Below are positions 1 through 18,069 of a stretch of 24,057 bases of DNA, in pieces (the first letter of the stretch is position 1; each line of letters opens with the position of its first letter). This stretch comes from Phoronis ovalis (taxonomy: Eukaryota; Phoronida; Phoronidae): assembly GCA_028565635.1 (NCBI GenBank), contig JAOXYB010070501.1:1-24057 (forward strand), in the 5' to 3' direction. The notes under the pieces were generated by a model. That model saw only the letters and a program-made list of their open reading frames with translations, was not told the DNA's origin and searched no databases. The position numbers and the translations under genes are program-made.

Positions 1-1607
1 TATATATTTGTAACAACCAATATTAAATCAGCTGCTGTGGCATCTTATTAGCTTGTTCACACTACTTCACTGTTAACGATGCTGAGTTCAACAGTCTGCT
101 TTTGATTTTAATTGTTTCAACAAATGTATAAAATAAAAAATCACTTTTGTGTTTTTTCATTATTTTGTATCTTCTGAACTGTGTGTTTCCTCGAAGTCTG
201 TGAGAGATGTATAGCATCTGTATTACTATAAGAATGGAGTGGATTTTGCCGGCCACTATCCGATCCAGGAGCGCACCTCTCTCAAAAGTGTAATCGTGAC
301 ACGTGACAACGATATTTGTACTGTCGTCGTTGTACGTTCAGTGCCCGCCGCGTATTTGTTCGTTAAGCGTCTCCGTTTGAACCCGACAGTAATTCCAGTT
401 CTAGCATTTGACCTTGATACTAATTGTGATGCACGCGCACATCTGGCCTCCTGCAATCTATATACAATGTAAATGAGGGCAATACCCGTGATCCCCGGGT
501 CGTTTCTAGTACTATTATATGCACTTAGTGGCGCCACAGAAACATACCGGCTTGTATCAATATACAAGTACGCAGTTCTTTGCGGGGCCCATATTATACG
601 GAATTTGAAAAATGCATGCAAATATCTATCCCGAATAAGCACAACATGAATATTTGTCAACTATAGGACATATTGATAAGCCGATTCACTGTATAAGTTT
701 CGAATACCACCTTTGAATGAGATCAAAGTTCGATGTTGGATTAAAAAAAACACGTAATTCCTTTCAGTTAGTTTGGGAGGGTGCGGGGGTCTAGGCTACT
801 TTAGTTTTCAAGCGTCAAACCGATTTAGGAAAAAACTTTATTTGTCTACCCTACTATATGTTGGGATTGTCCATCTGAAACAAGAAAATAATCAAAACAT
901 GCGGTTTTTTCGAGTTAAAGCACAATATTCGTCACACGGGGGCGCGTTGGTCGCGAGAAAATCGTCGGTACAGCCATATTTATATGTGAATATTCAATGC
1001 AAGCTACATGTTTGTCAATTGGTTTAACATAAATTCGTGATGTAGATAACAAGATTTAGAATTCAAACTACAAGGCTGACGATACTCTAGATCTATTCGA
1101 TGGATTTCTTCAAAACCGATGGAAGCCCTCTGATGACCTTGCCAGTACGCCTCACATTTCGTGTACAAAATCCTTAGGGTGGGTTTCTTATGTCTCGATA
1201 TCATTAGGCATAAACTTGAGCATAAACCCCTTTGTTGTGTTAAGGTGACAAACTGTAGGTTAGACCTCTATATAAAGTACAGTGTAAAAAATGAAATGCA
1301 ATATAAATTATTGAATATACTCAGACAAATACATTTTGTAAGTGTCCACAGTTGGAATTTTCGAGTCAGTTGAGATTTTCCGTTACTGGTAAAACAGATT
1401 AGTTTTAGAAAAAATTCAGTTTCAGTCTGTGTCAGGCTGTTTGTGTTAATGTTTAAGTTTAAATAGTTTAACGAAGTTATAGCGAAAATTAAGTTTAAAG
1501 CCAAGTAATCCTTCTGTCTAAATTTTATTTTCAAATGAAACCTACTATATGCATGTATTTATAATTGTGATGACACAATAAATTTATATTATTATGCATA
1601 ATAGCAA
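1..1607. other. Intergenic DNA, no gene recognised
   Basis: I could not support a gene in this stretch. Most of it is A+T-rich with stops in all frames. The part from about 225 to 620 is richer in G+C and CpG and stays open on both strands for some distance (a plus-strand frame from about 215 to the stop at 470-472, and a minus-strand frame from 660 to 256). Neither open frame has a convincing start, splice sites or a recognisable motif. A smaller CpG-rich patch lies near 935-970. The block could be a promoter region or first exon of a gene extending beyond the window, or a decayed mobile element. Confidence 0.5.
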
Positions 1608-1821
1608 AATGTCACAATAAAAAACCTTGTGAGATCGATATAAGACAGTCAAGTTTAAGGGGGAAGGAGGGGTTTCTTAATGTCATAATAAAAAACCTGG
1701 TGAGATCGATATAAGACAGTCAAATTTAAGGGGGAAGGAGGGGGTTCTTAATGTCATAATAAAAAACCTGGTGAGATCGATATAAGACAGTCAAGTTTAA
1801 GGGGGAAGGAGGCGGGTTCTT
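1608..1821. repeat. Tandem repeat, three copies of a 71-bp unit
   Basis: Three head-to-tail copies start at about 1608, 1679 and 1750, giving a period of 71 bp. Each copy contains an A-rich tract, then a conserved core reading GAGATCGATATAAGACAGTC, then a G-rich tract of the form GGGGGAAGGAGG and a TTCTT ending. Copies differ by only a few substitutions and small length changes in the G-rich tract, so the duplication looks recent. There is no coding role that I can see. Confidence 0.93.
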
Positions 1822-2659
1822 GCAATGTAACGGAATTTAGTTTTTTATTCGACATCGAACGTTTTGTCTCATCCGTTAGCGTTTCCTTCAGTGTTGATGT
1901 CCTCTGGATTATTATTAAAGATTCTATAAACCATCCATCTGTGAAAATTTGACCCCATTCAAAGTGTTTAGTGTATGTATATGATCCCCTACAAATTAAT
2001 TGCTTTGGCTGCAACAGTACTAGTAGAAAACTGATTCCTTTCCATTTGCAAATACATAGGTATATCAACCACAAAAAAAACTAATGTGCAAGTTGCCAGG
2101 ATCTGGAACGCATTTCCGGAGACTCGAACATGGAAATGACTGTTCGAGTGGCAGGAATTTCGGTGCGAAACCCGGAAGAAGGTTCGAATAGTGGAAAACA
2201 GGTACGCGTATGGGGTTTGACAGTTTGAGTCCGCGCTGTTTACGTAGGCCTGTACTCTACGACACCTTAAGAAGAACTCCGCAACAGATGACATGTCGGC
2301 TCTACAGTAAATGACTTAAAAACTAATTAGTACCAACATGTAATACATTATAAATGGTTGAGAGAAGTATTAGTTGTGTTCGGAATGGGATCAATTAAAA
2401 CTGTCGGTATATACATTTGGGTGTGGCGAACGATATTGGGATGGCGCCATTAAAATTGTTGTACACTTTGTTGTTCACATGTTTTATAATAAAATAATAT
2501 AAATCAGTCAACTGCATGCTGTTTTAGTGCTGTAGGGGGAATTCTAAATTAAAAATACTCAACAGGTATTTGACAAGAAGGAGTTCCAATAAAGAAACAT
2601 GTGTGATTTATCTTACCATGCAACACTTCCATTAATCATTACAGCATTGCACACAGAAC
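1822..2659. other. Intergenic DNA upstream of the EGF-repeat gene
   Basis: No gene could be supported. A G+C-richer island from about 2090 to 2290 contains a perfect 9-bp inverted repeat (ACTCGAACA at 2122-2130 facing TGTTCGAGT at 2141-2149, 10-base spacer) and short open frames on both strands. These have no start, splice sites or family motif I can trust. The rest is A+T-rich. Confidence 0.5.
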
Positions 2660-2666
2660 TATAAGG
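2660..2666 (+). promoter_or_regulatory. Possible TATA box of the EGF-repeat gene
   Basis: TATAAGG lies 63 bases upstream of the start codon, so a transcript starting about 30 bases downstream would have a short 5' UTR of roughly 40 bases. In DNA this A+T-rich such a match is common by chance, so this is only a candidate. Confidence 0.22.
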
Positions 2667-2728
2667 TTTATATTTGCAACCATCTTGAGCATCTTTACGA
2701 CTAAGCACGACATCTCCACATCTGAAAA

Positions 2729-2792
2729 ATGAACAAAATACACTTGGTTTTGGTCTTTGGTATGTTTAACTACGTTCAAGGAGTTGACTACG
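2729..2792 (+). CDS. Exon 1 of the EGF-repeat gene (signal peptide)
   Basis: This small exon encodes 21 residues, MNKIHLVLVFGMFNYVQGVD plus Tyr, and one extra base. It ends at the donor G|GTAGGT. It is too short to show as an ORF but supplies exactly what the downstream EGF exon lacks: an initiator and a secretion signal in the matching phase. Confidence 0.82.
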
Positions 2793-4299
2793 GTAGGTCA
2801 CTAAATTTCAAGTAAAATGACCCACATGGCTTCAATCACTTTGTTTTAAAACTAATGATTTACATTTGCAGTAGAGCGCACTGGGGTAGCGAGTAAGGCA
2901 CTGAAATAAACAGTATTCCTTTTAGCTACTAAGTCCTTACATTGTTTTGTGTTCGTATTTCTATGTTTTTATTACAAACCCCATGCGATAGTTTACCAAT
3001 ATGCCAGTGCCTAAATCTACTCAGCAATGTTGTAAACTTCATGAAAGTAACGTTGCTATTCTATTCTATAATGTAACGTTTGTGGTGAGCAGTTGTCAAT
3101 ACTTGAAATCGGTAATTAAGAGAAAAAAATCTGAAAAACGTTTTATATTAGAAGTCGAAAAGAAATAGGGGGACACAAGTGACAGTTTTCCTCAAATTCA
3201 GTGATACGTAACGAAAACACATGAAACATACATATTTTTCATTTAAGCTTAAGCCTGATTTAAAGCGCGCATGATTCAGATTTTTCTTTCACTGCAATTG
3301 ATGCTGCATGCTTTGTAATTTAATATTGTACAATAGTTTTCACTATTCGCTACGCTATAATTTACTTTTTTAGATAAGAATCCTTGCATTCCAAATCCTT
3401 GTGTCCATGGTGATTGTATTGAAGACGATTCATATTTTGATGGTTTCCGCTGTAAATGTATATCTATTTTTACCGGTCCGCTTTGTAATACAGATGTTGA
3501 CGATTGTGACCCAAACCCTTGCCAGAATGGCGGCACTTGTACAAATAAAGTTGGGGAATTCACTTGCACATGTGCCGACGGATTTATGGGACAAACATGT
3601 GATGATAATGTAGACGACTGCGCAAATCAGCCTTGTTTAAATGGTGGTACTTGCGTGGACGGTATAAATTCCTTTCAGTGCCAGTGCGCCGCAGGCTCCA
3701 CGGGTACAACTTGTTCGACACCCATCCAGGACCCTTGTAGCAGTTCACCTTGTTTAAACGGTGCCACGTGTACAAATGGTAATGACAATACTTTTCAGTG
3801 CACGTGTACCGAACATTTCATGGGCTTGACTTGTGATACGCCAATTCCGGATCCGTGTGACTCTTACCCTTGCTTAAACGATGCCACTTGCCAAAAGTCT
3901 CAACAGAGCGGATTTACTTGCACGTGTGCTGTTGGTTACATGGGCACACTTTGTGAGACACCCATCCCAGATCCTTGTAGCAGTTCACCGTGTTTAAACG
4001 GTGCCACATGTGCAAATGGTAATGGCAATACTTTTACTTGCACTTGTGCCCCAGGATTTGAAGGTGACGTTTGTGATACTGAACAAAGCTGCAGATATTC
4101 AAATTTGTGTTGTCTTTGCGGTGGAGGCCGAGATGAATTTAGAATAGTGCCGAATACTAATTGTACAGAGTTCACTCAAACAGTTAAGTTCGGTTATATA
4201 AAGTATTCTTACTGGATGTGGTGTCCTTATCCCCTCGTATTTGATACAGTGAACTGCGTGTGCAATTGGCCAAAGGACTCAACATGCCATGCACCATAA
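2729..4299 (+). CDS. Secreted protein with six EGF repeats and a CBM14-like C-terminal domain
   Basis: Two coding exons, 2729-2792 and 3374-4299, join in phase 1 to give 329 residues. The ATG is the first in frame: a TGA sits directly before it at 2723-2725. Residues 1 to about 18 are a signal peptide with a hydrophobic LVLVFGMF core. EGF modules follow at residues 26-59, 66-97, 104-135, 143-175, 183-215 and 223-255, each with six cysteines. EGF2 and EGF3 start with VDDC and carry the C-x-[DN]-x4-F-x-C-x-C hydroxylation pattern, so they probably bind calcium; the others do not fit it. Residues 261-326 are cysteine-rich and end CNWPKDSTC, with PLVFDTVNC before it, resembling a type-2 chitin-binding domain. 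There is no transmembrane segment, so the protein is probably secreted. A matrix, mucus or shell-associated role is inference. Gene structure is strong; function is open. Confidence 0.88.
2793..3373 (+). other. Intron of the EGF-repeat gene
   Basis: Phase-1 intron of 581 bases running from GTAGGT to a T-rich tract ending TTTTTTAG. It is A+T-rich with no nested gene visible. Confidence 0.8.
3374..4299 (+). CDS. Exon 2 of the EGF-repeat gene (all EGF modules and C-terminal domain)
   Basis: A single 926-base exon encodes all six EGF modules and the C-terminal cysteine-rich domain, closing at TAA (4297-4299). There are no introns between EGF modules. Many multi-EGF genes have one exon per module, so this array probably expanded by duplication inside the exon. 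The modules containing residues 143-175 and 223-255 are nearly identical at DNA level. Confidence 0.93.
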
Positions 4300-5434
4300 T
4301 GTTTTCACATGCAGAGGTATAAATTATTACAAGGGGATATGAAGCACTGCAAATTAATACACTTGGAATCCGCTGACAGTTATTACATAAATGTATGATC
4401 AACAAAAAATTCACCCTTGAAATGTATATTCACTCAAATTAAATACATATTATTTAAAAACATCATTCTTGTAGATAATTTTAATGCATTCTCAATACAC
4501 TCTCTTTACATGAATATATTGCAATTGTATTGCCCTTGTTACATGTGAGAATGAAAGACGAAAGACTGAAATGTGTTCTCGATAGCAATACAACAAAAAT
4601 GTCAGTCACGGATTACACATCCGAAATTATTGCATACATCAATTTGATACTGTGTTCTCAGTTGATTTGATAGTCATAGCTAAGTCCATGATTTCATATA
4701 TTGGTTGGACAAGTGTGAATAAGCTCGGCCAAACAACATTACCACCAAAAATCATTGACATTTAAAGGAATTAATTTGTTATTTTTATCGACAAATTAAT
4801 AAAAGTTAGTTTTTTAAGCTTAGTAGCATGTAACTATGAAACAATGGTTTAAAAAAAAGTTATTCATAACTTTTATACACGAAGCGATTTTTTGTTAATT
4901 TGAGACATCTTTTTTGTAAATCTGTATATAAAGATATTTTTGCCAAGTTTCAGCTTTGTAGGCGCAAGGGTTTCTGACACATTATTGGAACATTAAAATT
5001 TGAAAAATAATTTACGATTATCAGATCATGAGAATTATTTTCGACTTTCTGCCTTTGGATTCATCAACATTAAAGTATAACCTTTGTACAAATTAAATGT
5101 AAACTTTTACATACAAATTTCTTCATTTGGTTATGAAAATTAACATAGAATATTATAGTCAAATAATAATGGTTTTTGTATCTCGAATCCTTTAAAATTG
5201 TAAAGTTTAAGTTTTTACGAAAATGATTTCAGCGATTTAATTAAATGAACATCTGATATTTAGTTAATTTATTAAAGTATTTTTAAAATTGGTAACTTAA
5301 TTTCAAATATTAGTTAGTAGGATTAGATTCACTGCCTGCACCAAGTCCGGCTGTTGAATACAAGTAACTCTTTTTAGTGTGTTTTCCAATGGCTTCATGT
5401 TTTGCACATTTTCGTGTTCATTTATTTCTTTAAA
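4300..5434. other. 3' flank of the EGF-repeat gene and intergenic DNA
   Basis: The 3' UTR of the EGF-repeat gene should begin here. A variant polyadenylation signal ATTAAA lies at 4438-4443 and a canonical AATAAA at about 4798-4803; I cannot tell which is used. The remaining sequence is A+T-rich with no supported gene. Confidence 0.5.
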
Positions 5435-5475
5435 GCTTTACATTTATAAAGATATGTCTTTATAAATGTTAAAGC
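5435..5475. repeat. Near-perfect 41-bp inverted repeat
   Basis: The left arm (5435-5452, starting GCTTTACATTTATAAAGA) is complementary to the right arm (5457-5475, TCTTTATAAATGTTAAAGC) except for one extra T, with a 4-base centre. A transcript of either strand could form a long hairpin. It may be a remnant of a small inverted-repeat element. Confidence 0.85.
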
Positions 5476-6693
5476 AAATATGCAAACTCCAAACACCTGA
5501 TATGACTATAAGGCTTAGTTCGTACATAGGATGACCTTTTCCAATGAAGTGCGACCCCTGTGATATAGTGGTATTTCGTTGTGACGTCGCATTTTATAAT
5601 GAGCACATTAGTTATACATCAAAGGTATTACTGCACTAACTTGAATCGCAGTGGGAATCTACTATTTGGAGTATGTTGCAAACGATGAATAGCCAAATAT
5701 CACAACTTTATTTTCTTAAAAAATTGTTAACATCATGTAAATTTAACAATATATAGTGTCGCTTACTTGAGCTAAAAATGAATCTGCTTCACGTACTCGT
5801 AATAAACTGATGTGTTCCAAGTCCTTTATACCTGGGTAAATCCACAATATAATGTAGACAATTTAACTATTCCAGCGCCACCTTAGGCTTCAAGCTACGT
5901 ATTCTTTGAATGTTGATTTTTAGTTCATGTTGAAAAGGAAGCATTTGTATGATATCAGTAAATGGAAAGTTAAGTAACTCCGCAATATTTAGGAGGCCTA
6001 ATTATATCACAATTTAACATATGCATTAGTATAGCTTTCATGTCTGAAATGAATAACCACACAGTATGTACTGTGAGAGTGATAACACATTTTTAAAATT
6101 TTGGAAATTTTCAAAAGGCGAGAAAACTTTTAAGTTAAATTTTGAATTTTGTTTCTAGATTTTTATTTCTCTTTACATTAAAAAGAAATCTTTTCGTAAT
6201 GAAACTCTCTCCTCCATATGTCGCCAATAGTCTTATTATGAAATGTTACAGTTTATAGATGCAAAAGTTGATCATGAAGTCACCTCTTTTAACAAAAACG
6301 CATAGTACTTGATAAACCTATTGAGGTCTTTTAGTTCCTATTTTAGGCTTAAAATAAGTTTGCTAATTTGGATTCAATTCCAAGTCAGGTAACTTGCGGG
6401 GGAAGCAAATTTTAAATGGTTGAAAGCGCTATCATGGGGCTCTATCGTAATTTGAGGTTCTAGGAACTGTGGTAACTGTGACTGTTAGCATTATTGCGCC
6501 GAAAACGGCAGCTGTATTCTCCCAAGGGAGCTGAGACTCAAATTGTATATAAAAAGCCTCTGTATTATTTATATTCGTTCATTGTAATTCATACATACTA
6601 ATAATGTAAAGCCTTTTGATTTATTTTATGCAGATATAGGGCGTTTATAAATACATATTATTATTATTAATAATAATCAGATTTTAGAATGTT
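5476..6693. other. Intergenic DNA, nothing supported
   Basis: A+T-rich sequence without a supportable gene. A small self-complementary trinucleotide run (ATT repeats followed by AAT repeats, about 6659-6676) sits just before the mobile-element remnant. Confidence 0.55.
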
Positions 6694-7029
6694 CAGGCCT
6701 GTCAGGCACTTTTTCAAAAGGAGGGTGCGTTTGTAGTGTTTTTAGAATTACCGATTTCAGGAAATATCAGTTAAAAAAAGGTCGCTGAAAAACGGTGATG
6801 TATCCGTGCTACCCAAAAAAAAATTGACAGGTATAAAAGGCCCCTCAAAAGCAATTTCAAACCTCATTCAAGTACAACAATCCGTTTTTAACAATACGGC
6901 CCCCGATTACAAAAGCAAATTTTCATGTCAGTTCAAAAGGGGGTGCGTTATTATGTAATATGTTCCTCCCATTTCAAAAAAGGGGTGTGTTCGCACCCAT
7001 CGCACCCCCTCCCTCATCTGACGGCCCTG
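6694..7029. mobile_element. MITE-like non-autonomous DNA transposon (hAT-like ends)
   Basis: The left end begins CAGGCCTGTCAGGCAC and reaches GGAGGGTGCG. The right end, read on the minus strand, begins CAGGGCCGTCAGATG and reaches GGGAGGGGGTGCG. These form imperfect terminal inverted repeats bounding 336 bp with no coding capacity. A 5-base direct repeat ATGTT abuts both ends (6689-6693 and 7030-7034). A motif of the form TTCAAAAGGGGGTGCGTT recurs inside (near 6713, 6932 and 6973). CAGGG-type ends recall hAT-derived elements of invertebrates, but hAT elements usually make 8-bp target duplications, so the superfamily is uncertain. Confidence 0.6.
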
Positions 7030-7538
7030 ATGTTGTATACTCATGATGTATCCGTCCCAAGAAACATTCCTTTAGTTTTCGAATAAGTTAAATATGGTAT
7101 CATTTATATAAAGTAACTATAAGCAGACGAAAAAATCTTTCGATAGTAATGCATATTCATCAGCGCTGACGACCCCTATTTGAAACACTTGTGAACAAAT
7201 ATATTAAAACCAAATTGGGGTCGTACGTCTTTGCAAGTGAGCATGTAACTATACACACGATAACCTTCAGCGAATCAAAGCGAATAAGCCATGCCATTGT
7301 ATTCCTAACACAGAAACATATCGATGCATAACGTATCTACAGGCAAACATTTACTGACTATAATGAAGTGCGCGGGTATTATAGGTAACGATAAAAATAA
7401 AATTAAAATATATTTATTAAATAATGTAAAGTACAGCGATATGCGTCTCTTTGTTAGGCAACAAAGTGAAATAAAAATAACTTGGTTCGAAGTTTATTAT
7501 ACTGACATTTGCATATATTACTTGTAAAACTCTCACAG
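7030..7538. other. Intergenic DNA upstream of the amylase gene
   Basis: About 500 bases of A+T-rich DNA. The open frame 7324-7527 is rich in Lys, Ile, Asn and Tyr as expected of A+T-rich noncoding DNA and shows no family motif. Proximal promoter elements of the amylase gene should lie here, but I can name none. Confidence 0.5.
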
Positions 7539-7545
7539 TATAAAA
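7539..7545 (+). promoter_or_regulatory. Possible TATA box of the amylase gene
   Basis: A perfect TATAAAA lies 168 bases before the start codon, which would give a 5' UTR of about 140 bases. A weaker alternative, TATTTAT, lies at 7579-7585. High A+T content makes chance matches frequent. Confidence 0.28.
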
Positions 7546-7712
7546 TCTAGATAAGAGCAAACAGTACAGTAAAAGGGCTATTTATTTGTACGACGTCAAT
7601 GGATGGTTATAGGTGACAAGGAATTGGTTCGCCATATGTTACTTTCTCAAGGGAGACTTACAAAAAGCCGAAATGGTTGAACAAAGCTACTCAGAACTGA
7701 GAACAGAGAAAC

Positions 7713-15240
<7,528 letters not shown>

Positions 15241-15285
15241 ATTTCAAACTATTAAAATGTATAAAAATTATAACGAGGAGTACGA

Positions 15286-15406
15286 AATAAATTTAACAGA
15301 GTGATCGAAATAATTACGACTAGGACGCGTTTTATACTGATAATAAAGTTTTTCCGCACATGTGTACGTTATAATTACGTGGTTTTAATGATTCGTTCAA
15401 AATAAA
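15286..15406 (+). terminator. Candidate polyadenylation signals of the amylase gene
   Basis: Three AATAAA hexamers follow the stop codon, at 15286-15291, 15342-15347 and 15401-15406. Any of them could direct cleavage, giving a 3' UTR of roughly 65-190 bases. The A+T-rich context limits certainty about each one. Confidence 0.5.
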
Positions 15407-18069
15407 ATACTGAAAACCAGAAAATTAGGAATATACAGTCAATAGCTAGATAGCTTGCAGCGTGCGGACCTTGATTTATTCAAAAAGAGTCTCTCGAATG
15501 TTTTATAGCTACCGACTTTACAAAATACATATATTTTAAGAAGGCGAATTACTTGATACTCTTCGCAGAAACGCATGTTTTTGGAACCTCGGGGTTAAAA
15601 GTACATCTGCTAATACCTGGAATAAAATTGCACGTGTTTTGTCATTTATTTATGGTTTCATGTCTTATTTTAATGTAATTTCTGATATAATAATAGCAAT
15701 ACCAAATATCTTTTTAATCTACTTACAAACGAATGAGACATTTAAAAACTAAAGCCACTTATGAAAATTACACTAACTTTAAGTCTTAGAAATCGTGTAA
15801 TTCATTCAGTGGTTGTTTTGCACAGCGGAGATGTATGCATTACTAGGCCAAAACCTCTATGGATTGCAGTAAACTTTTATGAAGCAATTGTGCTGATCAT
15901 GCTCTTTTGTAAGAGTGCTGTCATGAGTCAAATGGTTTGCCAGTCTATATCCACACAAGAACTAAAAGTGGCTATTCGCAAAGATCATGCCTTGACAAAC
16001 AACGCTTTTGGCATCCTACTAGTCTTTGGAATGAGCTTTTAGAAAGAAATTCTTTGATATAGCATAACTCGGGCTGGATTGCTGTGCGACTCCTTATGTT
16101 ACTTTTAATTACCACCTCTTAAGAACAATTGAACATATGCCACTTTTTGGTGATTTATCAGCGATAACACATGCAGTATAGTAGTAACTAGAACTGGTTC
16201 ATTGTCTTTCTCAAAACTAAGGTGCATGTTTTCAAATGCAATATCAGCTTCTTTTATTAACTGATGAAGAACGTTATAATAAAATAGAACCAATGACCGA
16301 TGAAATTGATTGTTTCAACAGCAATTAATTTGCTCAAATCACACAAATCAAAGCTCTGCTTCTTATTGCCTTAGCTTATTGTTATTCAAGATAACGCTAT
16401 AAAACCCGCGGGTACCCATCGCTAATACTATGTCAAAAAAAACTTTTGCAAGGCTATATGTAATTGGTTTACTTAGATCAGATCGAACTGATGTTATCAG
16501 CCTCTCTTATGAACAAAAAATGCTTGAAGAAATCCACTTTTAAGAAATTTAGTACAATGTTATACGGGATATATTAGTTGTATACAGTACAACACGTGTG
16601 CCATGTTCTTAATCATAGTCTACTATTACTTGCTTGATTGACCTAGGGCAATGGTGTAAATGAGCAAAATATTATATACAGGTATGAATAATTGATACCT
16701 CAATCAAAATTAAAGAAATGTTAAATTTCCTTTTGTCGTGTTTAAGGCAGGTGCGTTTTATTCAATTTTATTCGATCAATCTTTTACAGGGTGGTTCAGA
16801 ATCATGAACATTTCACCTGCGTTACCCAGCGTTTTAACAGATAATTGTACAAGCATGTATCGGCGTAGTGCCGTGATAAGGCTATTGTATTGTCTTATTT
16901 TAACAGAAATTGTCTCCACAGCTCGCGACTTATGCGCTCATTGAATCAAAATCTTAGCTGTAACTTTAATGGTCCTATATCCTAAAGAGCAATGTCAGAA
17001 GTATTTTATTACTGATATTTTAATATAAAACCGAATCAAAAATGAATCATTAGATGATACTGGAGAATAATCATACGCATCTCATTATAGTTAATTATAA
17101 TACATGTTCTAGGGCCAATGATAATTTAATATAAACCCAAACATATATATGAATACATTTCGAACTTATGCTTTATGCTTTAATACGACTGTCACATAAA
17201 GTATATATCTAAAGTATATATAGCACTTATTTTCAAATCACCCAGTAAATGCCTGCGAGATATTTATTGCATCCTCATTACGCTTATATCAATTCTTCAG
17301 CAATTTTGTTAACCACAATATAACCTGAAAATAATGATTCATATGACCAAGTAAAAATTCTCCTGAGATATTCTGTAAAAAATGCCTTTGAAGCTGTTCT
17401 GAAAGAATTATTCCTATATTTTTATTCGCGAAAGTTTTGCTGGTAATTTTTTTTCTTCAGTTTTTGCTCATGTAGATGATAAGATTATGCTAAGCTGTTT
17501 TTCAAGTTTTTTACATACAGCACCTGGGACATTTGCAGAATATGTGACAGTTTCAGGAACGGGTGAATAAATACGGTTGCAAAATAGGAATTGAAAATTA
17601 ATCACGCTTAGCTTATGTGTTCTTACATTTATAAACAAAACAAAAGCGAAAACATACTATTAATATGTCTTTCTAAGAAGCAACATAATCGCGGTTACGT
17701 TGTATGCGTATTTCTGTCACTGATACGAAAATAAGTTGAGCATTTGCAACGTTCTTTATCACTGACTGGTAAATTAAAATTTTGGAGTCCCTTTAATTTC
17801 ATATATTTTGTATTCATTGATGACGAAAATAATACATATGTACACATGTTAATAAATAAAGAATTTTATACATTTACCTTAATTTAAATAAAATAAATAT
17901 AACTATATACAAAACTGTACACAATAATTTAAGTTTCTTCCACACCCTGCCAGAACCAATGAACTTTGTTTGTAATTTTCTGAGTCATAGTGTCAAAATA
18001 CAGATCAGTCTCTGCATACAAACGCCTACTGTAAAGTAGAATACAGTCGGTGAATCCTCTGTCAATTAG
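15407..18069. other. Intergenic DNA between the converging amylase and ro genes
   Basis: No gene could be supported. From about 15760 to 16062 the composition is less A+T-rich and open frames run in two plus-strand frames (15761-16042 and 15913-16062), the second reading GLPVYIHTRTKSGYSQRSC; this may be a decayed coding remnant. A plus-strand frame at 16738-16944 lacks motifs. The remainder, including about 17000-17920, is strongly A+T-rich with nothing recognisable. A minus-strand open frame at 17929-18126 is reported as a finding. Confidence 0.5.

Noticed and set aside
256-660. 134-codon minus-strand open frame
   Set aside because: It lies opposite a shorter plus-strand frame in a G+C-richer block, has no recognisable motif or splice context, and is best treated as part of the unexplained CpG block and not called a gene.
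1754-2294. Two overlapping minus-strand open frames
   Set aside because: They run through tandem repeat and A+T-rich DNA, overlap each other in different frames and show no domain.
7324-7527. 67-codon plus-strand open frame upstream of the amylase
   Set aside because: Composition (Lys, Ile, Asn, Tyr) is that of A+T-rich noncoding DNA; there is no motif, and it lies where the promoter should be.
16398-16416. TATAAAACCC followed by the palindrome ACCCGCGGGT as a promoter
   Set aside because: No transcript unit starts downstream that I can support; likely chance.
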